Part shown: piece by piece, positions 36,203 through 50,015 of the stretch
Position numbering within the stretch: position 1 is the stretch's first letter
Layout of the letters: each line of letters starts with the position of its first letter
Position numbers and translations under genes: made by a program
NCBI RefSeq assembly: GCF_907164915.1
Contig: NC_061870.1
Location: 32,093,848-32,157,847 of the forward strand
Direction: 5' to 3'
Source of the DNA: Impatiens glandulifera
Taxonomy: Eukaryota; Streptophyta; Magnoliopsida; Ericales; Balsaminaceae
DNA: 64,000 bases
Notes under the pieces: generated by a model
Seen by the model: the letters and a program-made list of their open reading frames with translations, nothing else
The model's database searches: none
Told to the model about the DNA's origin: nothing

Positions 36203-39200
36203 ATGAAGCTGTTTTGGCCACTGTTCTTCTCCATACATTTTGTCTACTCTTTGGGACAGCTTCCATCTCAGGATATCTTAACATTACTTGAATTCAAGAA
36301 AGGAATCAAGCATGACCCGACTGGCTTTGTAGTCCAGTCATGGAATGAGGAATCTATAGACTTCAACGGTTGTCCTTCATCTTGGAACGGAATAGTATGC
36401 AACGGCGAAAATGTCGCCGGAGTTATCCTTAACGGGTTGGGTTTATCCGCAGATGTCGATCTGAGTGTGTTTTCAAATCTCACAATGCTGGTGAAGCTTT
36501 CTCTCGCTAACAACTCAATAACAGGCAAAATCCCTATTAGTGTGGGGGATGATTTCAAAAACCTTGAATATCTGGATTTATCGAACAACTTGTTCTTTTC
36601 AACTGTTCCTTTGGAGATTGGTAAACTTGGAAATCTCAAAAATCTCTCCCTTGCTGGGAACAATTTCAGTGGACCCATTCCAGATTCTATTTCTGGTCTC
36701 AACTCGATTCTGTCGTTGGATTTGAGTCATAATTCATTTTCGGGTTCAATTCCTTCTTCAATGAGACGACTGACGAATTTAGTGTTTCTTAACTTGTCTC
36801 TTAATGGGTTTTCAGATGGTATTCCTAAAGGGTTTGAGTTAATGACCAATCTTCAAGCGATGGACTTTCATGGAAATAATCTTAGTGGGAATCTGGATTT
36901 AGATTTGTTGCTTCTAACGTCTGCTGTTCATATTGATTTTAGCGATAATTCATTTGTTAACTCTGGTTCTCAGAATCGAAGGTTTCTTCCCGCAATTTCA
37001 GATACTATTACGTATCTGGATCTAAGCCGTAATCTGCTTACCGGTTCTTTGGTTGGTGGTGAGGCTCAGATATTTGGGAACTTGAAGTTCTTGGATTTGA
37101 GCTATAATCAACTCTCTGGGGAGTTACCTGAATTTAGTTTTGTTTATGAACTTCAAGTTCTCAAGCTGAGTAATAATAGATTCACTGGTTTTGTCCCTGA
37201 TGGTCTCCTCAAAGGCGATTCTCTGGTCTTAACTGAACTTGATTTAAGTGGCAACAGTTTATCGGGTAAGAAATGTCCTGTTTTTTTGTGTTTTTTGAAT
37301 TTTGTTATGTTTCTGAATTCTGATTATCTTGTTTTTCTCTTTCAGGTTTGATGAGTATGATTACTTCAACGACATTACATGTCCTCAATCTCTCTTCGAA
37401 TGGTCTTTCCGGCGATCTTCCTTTGCTTGTTGGAAGCTGCACGATACTCGACCTCTCTAACAATCAATTTGGAGGAAATTTAACGAGATTAACTAAATGG
37501 GCAAATGTCGAGATTCTTGATCTGAGCAGGAATCGTTTGACAGGGACCATCCCTGAAGTTACTTCTCAGTTTCTCAGGCTGAATTATCTCAATCTTTCGG
37601 GAAATTCCTTTGAAGGTTCGCTTCCTATGGTCGTTGCCCGTTTCCCAAAACTAACAGTTCTCGATCTCAGTTTCAACCAGTTAAATGGCTCTGTTATGAC
37701 AGAATTACTTTCATCTACTACATTACAAGAAATTCATCTTGAGAACAATTTATTTGTTGGAGAGATCAATATCTCTAGTCCTTCCCCATTTCAGTCTGTT
37801 CTTCAAGTTCTTGATCTTTCTCATAACCAGCTTGATGGATCATTTTCCGACGGGTTTAGATCATTAACCGGGTTGAAGACACTCAATCTCGCTGCAAATA
37901 ACTTATCAGGTTCTTTACCAACCTCGATGGAAGAATTAACATCTATCGTTTCACTGATCATATCCGAAAACCATTTCACAGGGCCATTGCCTACTAATTT
38001 GTCTAGCAGTCTAGTAAGCTTCAATGCATCCTACAACGACCTATCCGGTGTTGTCCCTGAGAATCTAAGAAAGTTTCCTCCATCTGCTTTCTTTCCCGGA
38101 AATTCGAAACTCGACTTTCCAAATCCTCCCCCTGAAACGGGTCATGGCCCGAGTGTTACCCCGAAGAGAAAACCGATCAAGCATATCGTCAAGGTGATCG
38201 TTATTGTTGCCTGCGTCGTTTCTGTTGTGATTTTGATACTGCTTTCAGTTCTCATACATTACATCCGAATATCGAAGAAATCACTTCCAAAACATGCTCC
38301 GATTAAAGATAAGCAGAAGAGAACTCAGCCTACTTCGTCTGGCTTCACCGGAAGAGACAACGGAGGAGGAAGAGGAGGCGGTGGTGTTATTGTTTCTGCC
38401 GAGGAGCTTACGAGTTCACGTAAAGGATCCTCGTCGGAGATCATTAGTCAATCTGAGAAGATGGCACCCGTAACTGGATTCTCCCCATCTAAGAACAGCC
38501 AATTCTCATGGTCACCAGAATCCGGCGATTCTTACATTGCTGAAAACCTTTCCCGGTTGGATGTTAGGTCGCCGGATCGTTTGGTGGGTGAGCTTTATTT
38601 CCTCGACGATACGATCTCCTTAACACCTGAGGAGCTTTCTAGAGCTCCTGCCGAAGTTCTTGGGAGGAGCAGCCATGGTACTTCCTATAGGGCTACGCTG
38701 GATAATGGGATTTTACTGACGGTCAAGTGGTTGAGAGAAGGCGTCGCGAAACCAAGGAAGGATTTCGCTAAAGAGGCTAAAAAGTTTGCGAATATTCGGC
38801 ACCCTAATGTGGTTGGACTCAGAGGGTACTATTGGGGGCCAACCCAACACGAAAAACTCATTCTTTCGGATTATATTTCTCCCGGAAGCCTCGCAAACTT
38901 TCTCTATGGTAATAATCTGTTTTGGTTTAGTTTCATTAGTGTTTACTCTCGAATGTTAATGTTTTTAATGTCTGAAAATGCAGATCGGCCAGGGAGAAAA
39001 GGGCCGCCTCTATCTTGGGCGCAAAGGTTAAGAATAGCTGTTGATGTTGCTCGTGGCCTTAACTATCTCCATTTTGACCGAGCAATGCCACACGGAAACA
39101 TAAAAGCCACCAACATCTTGTTGGATGGTGCAGACCTGAATGCACGTGTGGCTGACTATTGTCTTCACCGTTTGATGACTCAAGCGGGAACCATCGAACA

Positions 39201-39564
39201 GATTCTCGATGCAGGGGTGCTAGGTTATCGAGCACCGGAACTGGCTTCTTCGAAGAAGCCTATTCCATCGTTCAAGTCAGACGTTTATGCATTCGGAGTG
39301 ATCTTGTTGGAACTTCTTACAGGAAAATGTGCAGGGGATGTTGTATCGGGCGAAGATGCTGGAGGTGTTGATTTAACAGATTGGGTGCGGTTGAAGGTGG
39401 CCGAGGGACAAGATTGTTTTGATTCTACGTTGATACTGGAGATGGCGAATCCGGGAGCTCAGAAGGGAATGAAGGAGGCGCTGGGAATAGCTTTGCGTTG
39501 CATTAGATCTGTATCGGAAAGGGCGGGGATTAAGACCATTTATGAAGATCTATCGTCCATATGA
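36203..39564 (+). CDS. GHR1: LRR receptor-like pseudokinase GHR1
   Basis: Plasma-membrane leucine-rich-repeat receptor-like protein that in Arabidopsis links hydrogen peroxide and ABA signals to SLAC1-type anion channels for stomatal closure. Three exons (36203-37265, 37346-38908, 38984-39564) give 1068 aa. A signal peptide ends near LG-Q19, followed by LPSQDILTLLEFKKGIKHDP, about 20 LRRs, a transmembrane helix near 636-662, a disordered linker with LDVRSPDRLVGELYFLDD, and a kinase-like domain from about 786. Near-identity to remembered Arabidopsis GHR1 is strong in the linker and kinase region. Lys814 (TVKWLR) is kept, but the catalytic loop reads HGN (about 912-914) instead of HRD, and the DFG motif is replaced by ADY (about 932-934), as in the family. 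A 4-residue N-terminal extension is possible through 36027. Confidence 0.95.
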
Positions 39565-40432
39565 TATGATTTGTTGCTGTAATTGGTAGGCATCAAATAG
39601 CTCGTTTGCCTCCATTTTGGTTGTGTTATCTTATTATTTGCTAATTATTTCATTAATGATTTTGGGGGCATACATTATGATCTATGTTGTTGTGAAGATG
39701 AAGAACATTCTCTGTACAGAGATCAAAATGGATAGTGTTACTAGTTACTGTGATTTTTAATGAAATGGTTTTTACTTTTACAAAATTCTTTTAAGTTTCT
39801 ATTATCAATCTAGTTACTATATTTTTTTTTTGTCTAATCCTTAAATTCTATAACCTTGTATAGACAAATGAGAGTTTGTTAAAATGGTAAGAATTTATTT
39901 TATATATTTATAGCTCCATTTTCAAAAGATATACATATACCTAAATATATACACTTGATTAAAAAATAATACATAAAATATTTATTTTTAAAAATTAGTT
40001 ATATTATTAATACATTTATTTATAATAAATATTTTTAAAATATAATATATATATATATATAAATTAAACTTTTTATAGTAAATTTGCATATCAAAATTGT
40101 TGATACTCTCTAAAATCTTGATATTATTTTAAATGTTATAAGCTTGTATATCAACAAACAACATAGAATTTTCTTCACTTGATTGTCAGTTATAATTGTT
40201 TTAAAAGCAAAAGTTCATGGCGTATAATTGGATTTTATAAATCTTTACTTCAAAGTGGTCATATTTTCTTGTTATTTTCAAGAATAAAACTAATGAATGA
40301 TAGAGGAGAGGAGATACCTTAAACAAATGAAAATCTTGAATAAAAATAAATAAATAAAATTATGCTATATACACATAACACACTACAAATCATGGATCAA
40401 AATTGAAGAATATTTCTTCTGTAAAGGGAAAA
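39565..40432. other. Convergent 3' intergenic region between GHR1 and the IPI1-like gene
   Basis: Holds the two 3'UTRs, which face each other, and AT-rich spacer with a short (TA)n run near 40050. No gene recognised. Confidence 0.5.
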
Positions 40433-43400
40433 CTATTTCAAAAGTGGATTTTTGTCATCTGATAATACATTTATCATCAGCTTCATCCGATCGATAGAGG
40501 TCTGAAGGTTGTGTCTCTTTTCAATATCCATATTAAGATCTTCAGATTTTTGCACCTCTTGAAAGTTATTTAAGATTAACTCAATCTCTGGCACGCAAGA
40601 TGATAAGGCTCCTCGACGGGTCTTCTCATCCTTGTGCATCACTTGGAATAAAGAAACGACAGCGCTTATTCTCCCAACAAGTTTGGCCGTACAGTGTTCA
40701 GGCGAACTCTTTTCCATTACCAAAGAGCCGATTCCCTTTAGGACAGTGTTTAGAAGATTTCTGCATCTATGGAATAGAATAAGGCAAGGTAGCAGATAGT
40801 AAGATGCTTTTTTATGTTTTGAGGCTGTTGCTGCTTTTGTTCCTAGACCTTCCAAACAGCACTGTAAAAGCAACATAGACATTGAATAATTAATTTCAAA
40901 TATTGATGAATAGTTTAAAAAATTGTTAGTAGCAAAACAGTTTCATAGTTAAGTGGCGCTTATATAAACATTACATTATTAATTTCAAAAATGATGAATA
41001 GTTTCAGATTTATGTAGCCAGCAACATTGAAATGGTTTCATCCTTTAAAAAAAAGGTATAAGACAACTATAACCCTAATATTACTTCTCAGGAGAATATT
41101 ACTTACAGAAGCAACATCAATCATGTATGTTGGAAGCCAATCGCTTAGTTTTGCAACACTCTGCTCAGAAAGTTGAGTCGGTCTAGAATCAAGTCTTACA
41201 AGTATCCTGAGGAGAGCACATATGTTTTCAGGGGCAGATAAAATTGTCTGAGAAAAATAAGAAAAAATAAGTTAGCTACTGTTAGAATCTTGGATGGATG
41301 AAAATATAGAAAGATCAAATGATGAAGGAGAGAAACTGAAAGGGGTGAAAGCATTAGGTATGTAAAAGAATATATGTTCACTTACTATTTGATCAATAAC
41401 CGTTGTCTCTAGAACCTGAAGAATAAGATGATTATCACCCATTTGCAGCAGGTACTTGGAAATAATGCTAGTAACTAACTTCAAGCTGTCCTCCTGATTA
41501 CCATCTCTTTCATTGTCTGTAAAACAAATTAGCAAGAGATTGAAAAGTCAATGTCACGTGGATCAAGCACCTTATGTAACACGGCCATCTCACAAAAATC
41601 AGTGATCCCAACCAAACAGTGTAATCAAGAGATAAACTAAAACCATCATTTAAGATAAAAAAAAAATCAGTCAAAATTGTAGCAATGCTAATTTTCTCGA
41701 GACTTGTAGAACTATCCTCTCCAAAATTTAAGGTATTTCACGCATTATGTTAGGCTACCTATTGCCTATTGGTTAAGCCAAGGAAAATTTTAGCATATGT
41801 TTACAAGAGAACATCACCCTTTATTACATAGCCAACCATCGCTTGTTAAGGGTACGAGAAGGACGGTTAAGTTATGGATGTGCAGGAAATGTGTATTTGG
41901 CACATCTGAGAAGGACCTTCATGTTAGGGAACAACAATATGTGGGTACCACATATGTCAAAGAAAATGCCATATACTATAACTTATGTGTAAATGTAACT
42001 TTGAAACATGTAACCTACAGAGAATAGATGCTTGCAGCAAAACGGAAACAACTATGTAAGAACACATTTTAATTACAGGAAGTAGATAGAAGGACATACC
42101 AGGAGAAACTTTTAACTGGGAGAGTACAGTGATGAAGAAACTAACTTGATCAGCAATATATATATGTCCAGCTCTGAAGGCTAAATCAAGGACCTCTATG
42201 ATGCGAACTAACATAGATTGTTCCAATTGTTGACCTGAAAAATTAATCAGTAAAGTGCTAATAAGGAAACTATATCATCAATAGTGTGTAACACAAAATA
42301 AAGATGGTTTTAATACAAAATCTTGATGACTCTAGGTTTGCTTCAGATGCAAAATAAATATAAAAAAGTGTTGGATTTAACTTGATCAAGAACAAGGCCC
42401 CACCAGCAAAAGAAAAAAGGAGAACAAATGAAATATGATCATCGAATTATTGGATTCCATATCAAGGCAACACTAGTTGACAAAAACAAATACTTCGGGT
42501 GATGTAATTCCACATCAAGCTTCTTATTTATGAGTGATGTACCAAGCAAAAGGAATGCTTCAAGATTATCTTCAGTTTCCAAATATTTGACACTAAGGTC
42601 TCAACCATCAATCAGTACACATGTAGATTGACTACTGTTGTTGGAAAGAAGGTAAACAATGGAGTGTTCAGGTCAATATCATTGAGTGTATTTGGTTCTC
42701 ATGGACTAATGGAGCTTCAAAATTAACGGATCATGAACCAATAAATTCACCTTTGACAAATGTTCAAGGGTTTATTTCCTGATGGATTTCTTTGTTTAGC
42801 TTCTTCTTTTTTTCTCTTATCATTTTTTCCTTCTTCCTTTTAGGTAGGTGTACCAAACAAAAAGGTATGCGTCCAGAATCCAGGTTAGTCATCCAAGTTA
42901 TTCACATAATCAAAACTACAGCAACTCATTTCAAATGTCAACAACACAGCTTAAAAACTATTTAAAATTTTGGTAATCCACTACACAACTAATATGAATA
43001 TCTAATTCTTAGACAAACTAAAAGACCAACAAGAATGACCAAAGTCATACTAGCACCGTGGACAATAATCTCACAATTAGGCAAAAATATAGAGCAGATA
43101 CAACTAGATAAGGCATGATGAAACTCAATAATTCAAAGAAAAACTCATCATACTTACATAAGCAACACCATGCTATTGACTTCAGCAGAGCCCTATCCAC
43201 ACGAGAGTAGTAGTAGAGACAACAAAGTGCAAGTTCTTGGTTTTCTCTACCAAGACTAACAAAAGGTCCATAAGATACGTTTCCTGTTGCATAAAAATGC
43301 ATGTCACAGATAAGCTCATTAGGAACTATTCAGAAGGATATCCACAAGTCCAATCACATCAACACTAGCTATCAAAGAAAGTTCTCACTTTCTTCCTGGA

Positions 43401-46400
43401 ATGTGCAGTAAAACTGCGACATCGCACTCTGCATAAGATTGTATTCCTGTACAAAATAACAGTTCACTGGAGCACATTGTCCTAGCCGAAGTATAAGAGT
43501 CAACACATTCTGCCAAAAACAACATAGGCATCAGTAAGATGATAACATACAATTATTATTGTACTTCTACATGAATGTAACAAAACCAATGCATTAAATA
43601 TAAAGAATAATACATACCCTGGAATATTGTGGTTGTTTGTCACCTAAAAGGAGCAGTAATGCAGGGAGCTCTCTTATCCAAGTTATTTGATAGCCTAATA
43701 ATTCCGAGTCACTAGCATTCATGTTTTCTGTACTTTGACTCTGTTATTTTAAAGAAAGAATCAGGTAGAGTCAAAAGTAAAATGAGAAATAAAATGAGAA
43801 ACGTCTAATTGGCTCAAACTGGTTACTCCATTATTTGAGTCTTATGTGAGATATATGACATCTTCAATTGTCAGATCTTACAGACACATGTTAATTAAAA
43901 GCCTACAGAGGAATACTTTCTCCCATCAAATCAACAACTTGCTTTATATACATGTATAATACTTTCAAACTTTACATTTATCTACGCAAAATGTATGCAT
44001 CACTAATTTCAACACATTCTCTTCTTGAACTACATGCATTCACATCATTCACATAAAATGGACATTACTCGGAGTCATGTAAAAGAAATTATCAAAGAAC
44101 AAAAACATCTACAAAGCAGACACAGGGGACTCCCATTCCATTCTTATAGAAGTTCTAACAAAGCAGTTTGAATCCAAATAAAAACAGAGGCAACTTACTT
44201 TAACTAGCATTTCTTCCACGGCAGATAAGCAAGCCCATTTAAGTGGAGACTCTGCATTACAACCCTTAAAAAGTTTTGTAAAATCCTGCAATAATAGATT
44301 GATGACAATCACCAAAATGCATCAAGACATCAACAGATGGAATCCTGCAATAATAGATTGATGAAAATCATGGAAAAAAGGTGAACCTTAAGGATTAGAG
44401 ACCTCCAATGCTCTCCAGCTTGCCATACAAGTGATGGAATGAAAGGAATTAATGAAACTAAATATTTCTGCCGTGCAGGTTTACCAGAAAGAGAACTCTG
44501 CAAATCAACAGATCTCCATTGAGTGATTACCACAAGTTTCAGCAGAAATAGAGAGAATAAAAAGAAAACAATTGATTTTCAGGTTCTAAACGAGTATAGA
44601 AAGTCCCTTAGACCTCTCTTATGATTATTTTCTCACATCACATGCAAAGCAAAAGTATGATATAGAAACAAGAATTGTGGTATAAGCAGACATGTAAGCT
44701 TGTGAAAGATTCATCAAATCTAGCATATTTTTTTTCTATATGTTTCCGGAAGAGCAGTGACAGAAGTGTCTCACTTCGCAAAGATCTCGTGCAGTTCCCC
44801 CTTTTTTATTTGTTTCTCTCAAAAGTGGAGGACCAATAGTAAAAGTTGGAATGCCAATAGAAGCAGTCATATAAGAGATTAGAAGATAGCTATAGTTTTA
44901 ATAGACTTTTTTATAAGTTTTGTGCCTAATTTTTTGAGGGATTTATATTAGTCATATCAGTTATCATTTAATTCTTGTAGGCTAAGATGGAGTAACAAAA
45001 ACTACAAGCAAGAGGGCTTCTTCAAGACGGGTGTTTAATGGTAAGAGAATTTGTACCATCACAAATGGACTTTACTGTACTTTTTCCAAGGTTTAGGGAC
45101 CTATTGCACATTCAAGACAAGACACGGGGCCAATTTTGTCCTTACATACATTATGTTAGGTTGACAATCAAACACATCACAAAAATGGTGTACATATACA
45201 AAGCTTTGTCAAAGTCATACACAAACGATGTCCAAAATTTCATGCAACTTGTATGATCTGCAAACTTTGCTTTGGATGGGTATGTAGCAGAGTTGAAACT
45301 TGATTCTAGAACTAAAAGTCTAGCAACTCAAACACCACACCACATATCTAGTAATTAAAATCTACATGTTAATTCAAGAAACAAACCTCCTCAAGGAAAG
45401 TTACTGTGATGAATCCAAGAATTTTATCCAACCAAGTGACAGGGGATAGCCAGTCAATTAAATGCAAAAACATCTCTGTAACCATGACATTTATAGTGAA
45501 CAATTTATCCACATCCTGCAACAAAAATAGATATATATTACCAATCAGAAAGTGATGCTACATTTACAGCATAACAATATAAGCTAATCACACATCCATA
45601 TAGATCTAGGACAAACAAGTCCAGAGAAAAGCTAAAAGATGAATCTAAACAAACAGTCCACAACTTACACAACAGTTCTGCAACAGCCACAATATAGTAA
45701 AATCTGGACATTTCATCATCTTCTAAAAAACAAACATAAACTTGCTAATAGATATTTCAATTCCCAAAAGGTATTTAGTGAATGAATAGATCAGTGCTAG
45801 TTTTCTTAAAGAAAAAACAAATACAATCATGAGGGAGAAACAATAATTCACCACAGAATAATCAAAATCCACGTATAACATTATCACCATGTGAGCTTAC
45901 CTTCTCCGAAGGGCACTGAATGAGGCTAAGTGGAAACATGTGAAGCAACTTCTTCAACTTTGATGGAGCAATAACTTGTCCAGACAGTTGTAGCATTTGT
46001 TGATTCTCTTTATTCTTATAAATAAAGGACTTTAGTAAAACGAGCATGCATTGCAGTAAACAACACATAGCATCAAATGCTTGTGTGTCCAGTTGTGACT
46101 TTGTCTGGACAAATGAAGTAAAATCTTGGAAACAATTCATTAATGTATCTAAAAGGTCCTTCAGTTTATTCAAATTGTCAGAAACACCTGTAAAAGGGAA
46201 AAAAAATGTTGTTATCAACAGATTAAGGGAATCATCTTTTTCCCAAAATGACATTTACAGGCCAGTCAAACTAGCAAGCTTCGTAACATATACTCTCTCA
46301 ACAGAAAGGTTACTCATAAAAAAATACATGTTTATCTACAGAATTATAATCTAACATGTGTCTTTAACTAAACATTCAGACCATTAAGCATGTAATGGGT

Positions 46401-49400
46401 TGATTAAATAAATCTGAGGACAGCAATGCACCATCTCTTTCAGTGACAGATTTTGAAGAAACTTGTATTATTGCAGGAAGGTCCCATCCTCTAGGTCATA
46501 AATTATAACATAGGAAGAACGAAAAATGAATTCAATGCATGACATTTTCCCCTTACCGGCAGTAGAATCGGGCACATCAGGCTGATAAGCATGTAAACAT
46601 TCTTGGGCATGGTTGTCCTGTTACAGTTTAAAATTGACTATGTCACTTTGTTGCAAGGATAAATTATTGATGAGAAATGTTTAACAAGCAATAAATGAGA
46701 TTAAGAGACTGTTATATGGGGAGGGGTAAAATAGTTGTGTTTCTTGAGGAAATAATCATTCTAGTAGCAGAGATAGATTATAATAACCTTTCATCAATAT
46801 TCTGTTTCATATAAAATGACTGAAGTCTTTCCCAAAAAATAATAATTGAAGCACTACATAGTCATCAGGTTGAAGGTGTATTAATTTCATTCTCCTTTAG
46901 TTCAATAGCCATGATGGATGATCATTGATCATACACTCATCAACTTTAAATAGGCTATGGAGAGTACACAACTAAGCACACTAATTGATAATCTAGGAAA
47001 AACAGCTAACTAGATACCCAAATTTGTTAATGCAAAATTTGTGTGCAACCAAAACATATTACCAAAGCGCTCGCAAAGTACTGAGTAGTTATCAAACATG
47101 TTGATAATACTGAGTAGTTATCAAACATGTTTGAAACTAGATAATGTGTTAACTGAAAGTATATGAACTTTTGGCAGTAACAAACCTGACAGAAGTTATT
47201 AGAAGAGAGACTAGCAGCATATGAATTGTCAATCAAATGTTATAGGGTTATGTACATACAGAAGATACAATTCTAGATGTGGAAGAAACATCCAACTTGT
47301 CCCTAGGCAGCAAAAGCAAGCAGCGAACCAATCCTTCAAGAACATTATTAAGCTTTCCTTCATCTTGCAAAAAGGATCGACTCTTCCGCAGTATGTCTTC
47401 GTAGTTCTGGAGAATCTGCACAGGAATAAATTCACACATGAACCTCAGACATAAGACTACATCGCAGAACATGTCTAAAGAATTTTCCAAAACTTAGATA
47501 TTAGAAATAGGAGCAGAAATGACATGCAAGATGGAGGAATTTGGAAGAAACCAATACAAAAAACCTACAACAGTAGGTATTTTTTAATGGAAGAACGAAA
47601 CAGCTATATTGTGCAGAATACCTAAGAAAAATCACAACGTAACATCATTTTCAAGGATTAACACAGAAAATGTTTACTAGAGAGTAGAGCTCCGTAGTCT
47701 GATACTATTGATTTGATTCTTAAGTAAATTCTCTAACAAAGAAGTTTATGTAGTACACATCAAAATTGATTATATTTGACACATGGATTTGTATTACATA
47801 TATCAAATTATCAAAACTAAAGCTATAGCATATAACCATCTGTGAAAGTATTAGTCACCTTTTCAGAATAAAGAGGGAATGATGAAGGGTAATGCTGAAC
47901 AATGAGATCCAGGAATTTGAAAGCCATCAATCGAATATCAATTGTCAAATTCTTCATTGCATCGAGAACATACATCATTACTTGTGATATAGTTTGACTA
48001 TGCTGCAAAACATAGAGGGGTAAAGTTAAAACATAATTACTCGCATATGCTTAGACCATGCCTATAGAAATATACAGGTAAAACTAGAACAGTGAGAGGC
48101 TATTTAGAACGAGACACGCCATAAAGGATAAAACACACACTGTATCCAACATGTATGGATCATAAACAACTCTTGAGTGATGCAAACATTCATTAGCATA
48201 AAGAGCAGATGAGACTATGAGGAACCACTGTGGCAGATTATAGGATTAATAGTTAGTATAGGCATTCCCAACTACCAAAAAGCTCTTACAAAAATATAAC
48301 ACTATAATTTAATTGTGTATACCACTTTTAATGATATGCTCCACATATAAGTCCTACAGCAACTCATTATCACATTTTCTTCTTGGAATGCATTACTGAA
48401 TGGGACAACATCCAGTACTGAACGTGAAATAAATCATATGCAATTAGATCATGCATATTCTATGCAAATAGAGAATTGGGTTAAGGCCAATATCATAAGA
48501 CCCTTATCATTGATCATGCATATTGGATGATATAGCAGATTATGTGTATGACTTGTAAAGATATGGAGGTTCTATGTTGGCTGGCTAAAATACACCAGAA
48601 TTTCATATAGAACATATTAACTGAGATTTTGACTTCAAAATATACCATGAACATGAAAGCAAGAATAATCTTTTTTCTTTTTCTTTTGGAGCTAATATAG
48701 AGGCAAACATGAAAAGTCTAAACAACTGAACAAAACAAATAAACTGAAGTATACTTTAGGAAAATACAAAGATATTGTTAATCATTAAGTCATTGCTAAC
48801 AAAATGAAGCAAAAGAAATGGAAGTCACCTCCTCGTTAAGACTAGGGAAAATCACCGACTTAAGAAGTTGATATAGCAATTCACGAACCATCTTATCATC
48901 ATCAGCGATTCGTTCACAAAGTTTTCCAATAACAGCAAGTTGATGCAACTTGAGCTCCGCTGGGAATTTGAGGAATAGTTCCTTCATGCCAATCAGTGCA
49001 TCTGGAAAGTTACAAGATGAATAACTCAAATATATCCTCATGATCTTAACTACAAACCAAACACAGCTATCAAAAAAAATATCTGTGCTCTATGGAGTTA
49101 AACAAATGAGGTCCTAAACATTGCCATAATGATGGGCAGGTAAGCCATCAACTGATAGAGAATGATAAAGGATATACAGACTGAGTGAACACAAAGCTTT
49201 AGTTTTACAGGTGTGAAGAAACAAGGTTAAGTATCTGCATGTAGAAATCTTCCAGGCTACAACTATCTACCAAATGTAGACAGGAATGAACAAAAAATGT
49301 AGTCAATACCAAATTCAATAAGATCTTCTTGTCTACTGAGTACCTAATTAACAAGAGCTAACTTTGTCTGCCAAAAAAAACATAACCCCATCTATTGCAA

Positions 49401-50015
49401 GAGAGTTTAATAGTGGAAGTACCTTTCCTCACTTTTGGATTATAGTGTGAGGTATTTTGAAGAAGCTCCTTCATAGTCAAGCCTTTTCTACTAACAGCTA
49501 AACCAGCTTTCTCAGATACTATACTTTGCTCCGGAAGAATGATTGCTGATTAAGCACAAAACATAGAACTTAGTCAATCTCGCTAACCATTTCTTTTTCC
49601 AACAGTAGTAATTTAAAACCCCAAAATTTTAATTAGTAACTTTAAAATCTAATAAAATTTTATCACAATAATAAAAAGAGTAAGAATCTACAACAATAGA
49701 ACATTGCTTTAGTAGCAGTACTTGTTGCTGTCTTCCCTGAATTACTTAATAGTAAAATCAAAGGAAAGAGGAAGAGGATACCCAATCAAAAATATATTTA
49801 CCCTTGGACTTGATTTCTGTATTGGTAGCATTCTTTGGTGGGGGCAATTTCCTGCCAACTTTTCGCTTAATTTTCTAGCAAAATTCATAATAAGAATAAG
49901 ATCAAAGGCGCCTAAGTATTTGAGTGCAAAACAACAAATATTAACTTGAAGAAACTAAAATTACTTTAAAGTCCACAGAACCCTTCTTTCTTGTCGACGC
50001 CTTGTTCTTCACCAT
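40433..50015 (-). CDS. IPI1/TEX10-like pre-rRNA processing protein
   Basis: Helical-repeat protein related to yeast Ipi1 and animal TEX10, subunits of the Rix1 complex that acts in the nucleolus/nucleoplasm on ITS2 processing and 60S subunit maturation. Eighteen coding exons on the minus strand join in frame to 866 aa: 50015-49965, 49874-49802, 49545-49423, 49001-48829, 48002-47859, 47415-47260, 46617-46557, 46187-45901, 45515-45387, 44497-44387, 44285-44199, 43740-43618, 43509-43389, 43283-43158, 42234-42100, 41516-41386, 41247-41107, 40861-40433. The N-terminus is basic (KASTRKKGS, KIKRKVGRKLPPPKN), as in plant homologues. ARM/HEAT-like helices start at about 75-140 (IGMKELFLKFPAELKLHQLA) and continue to the end. 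A 5'UTR intron probably spans 50024-50686. A 54-nt in-frame exon at 45722-45669 may be included in some transcripts. Confidence 0.88.
45669..45722 (-). other. Candidate cassette exon in the IPI1-like gene
   Basis: 54 nt between a TTTTTTAG acceptor and a GTAAGT donor on the minus strand. It would add 18 codons (KMMKCPDFTILWLLQNCC) without a stop, in phase 0 on both sides, between coding exons 8 and 9. I left it out of the main model because I do not recall a matching segment in homologues. Confidence 0.4.

Noticed and set aside
36268..36702. 144-codon antisense frame in GHR1
   Set aside because: Shadow of the LRR coding strand; no independent domain.
40600..40782. Plus-strand frame opposite the last IPI1-like exon
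   Set aside because: Antisense shadow of a clear coding exon.
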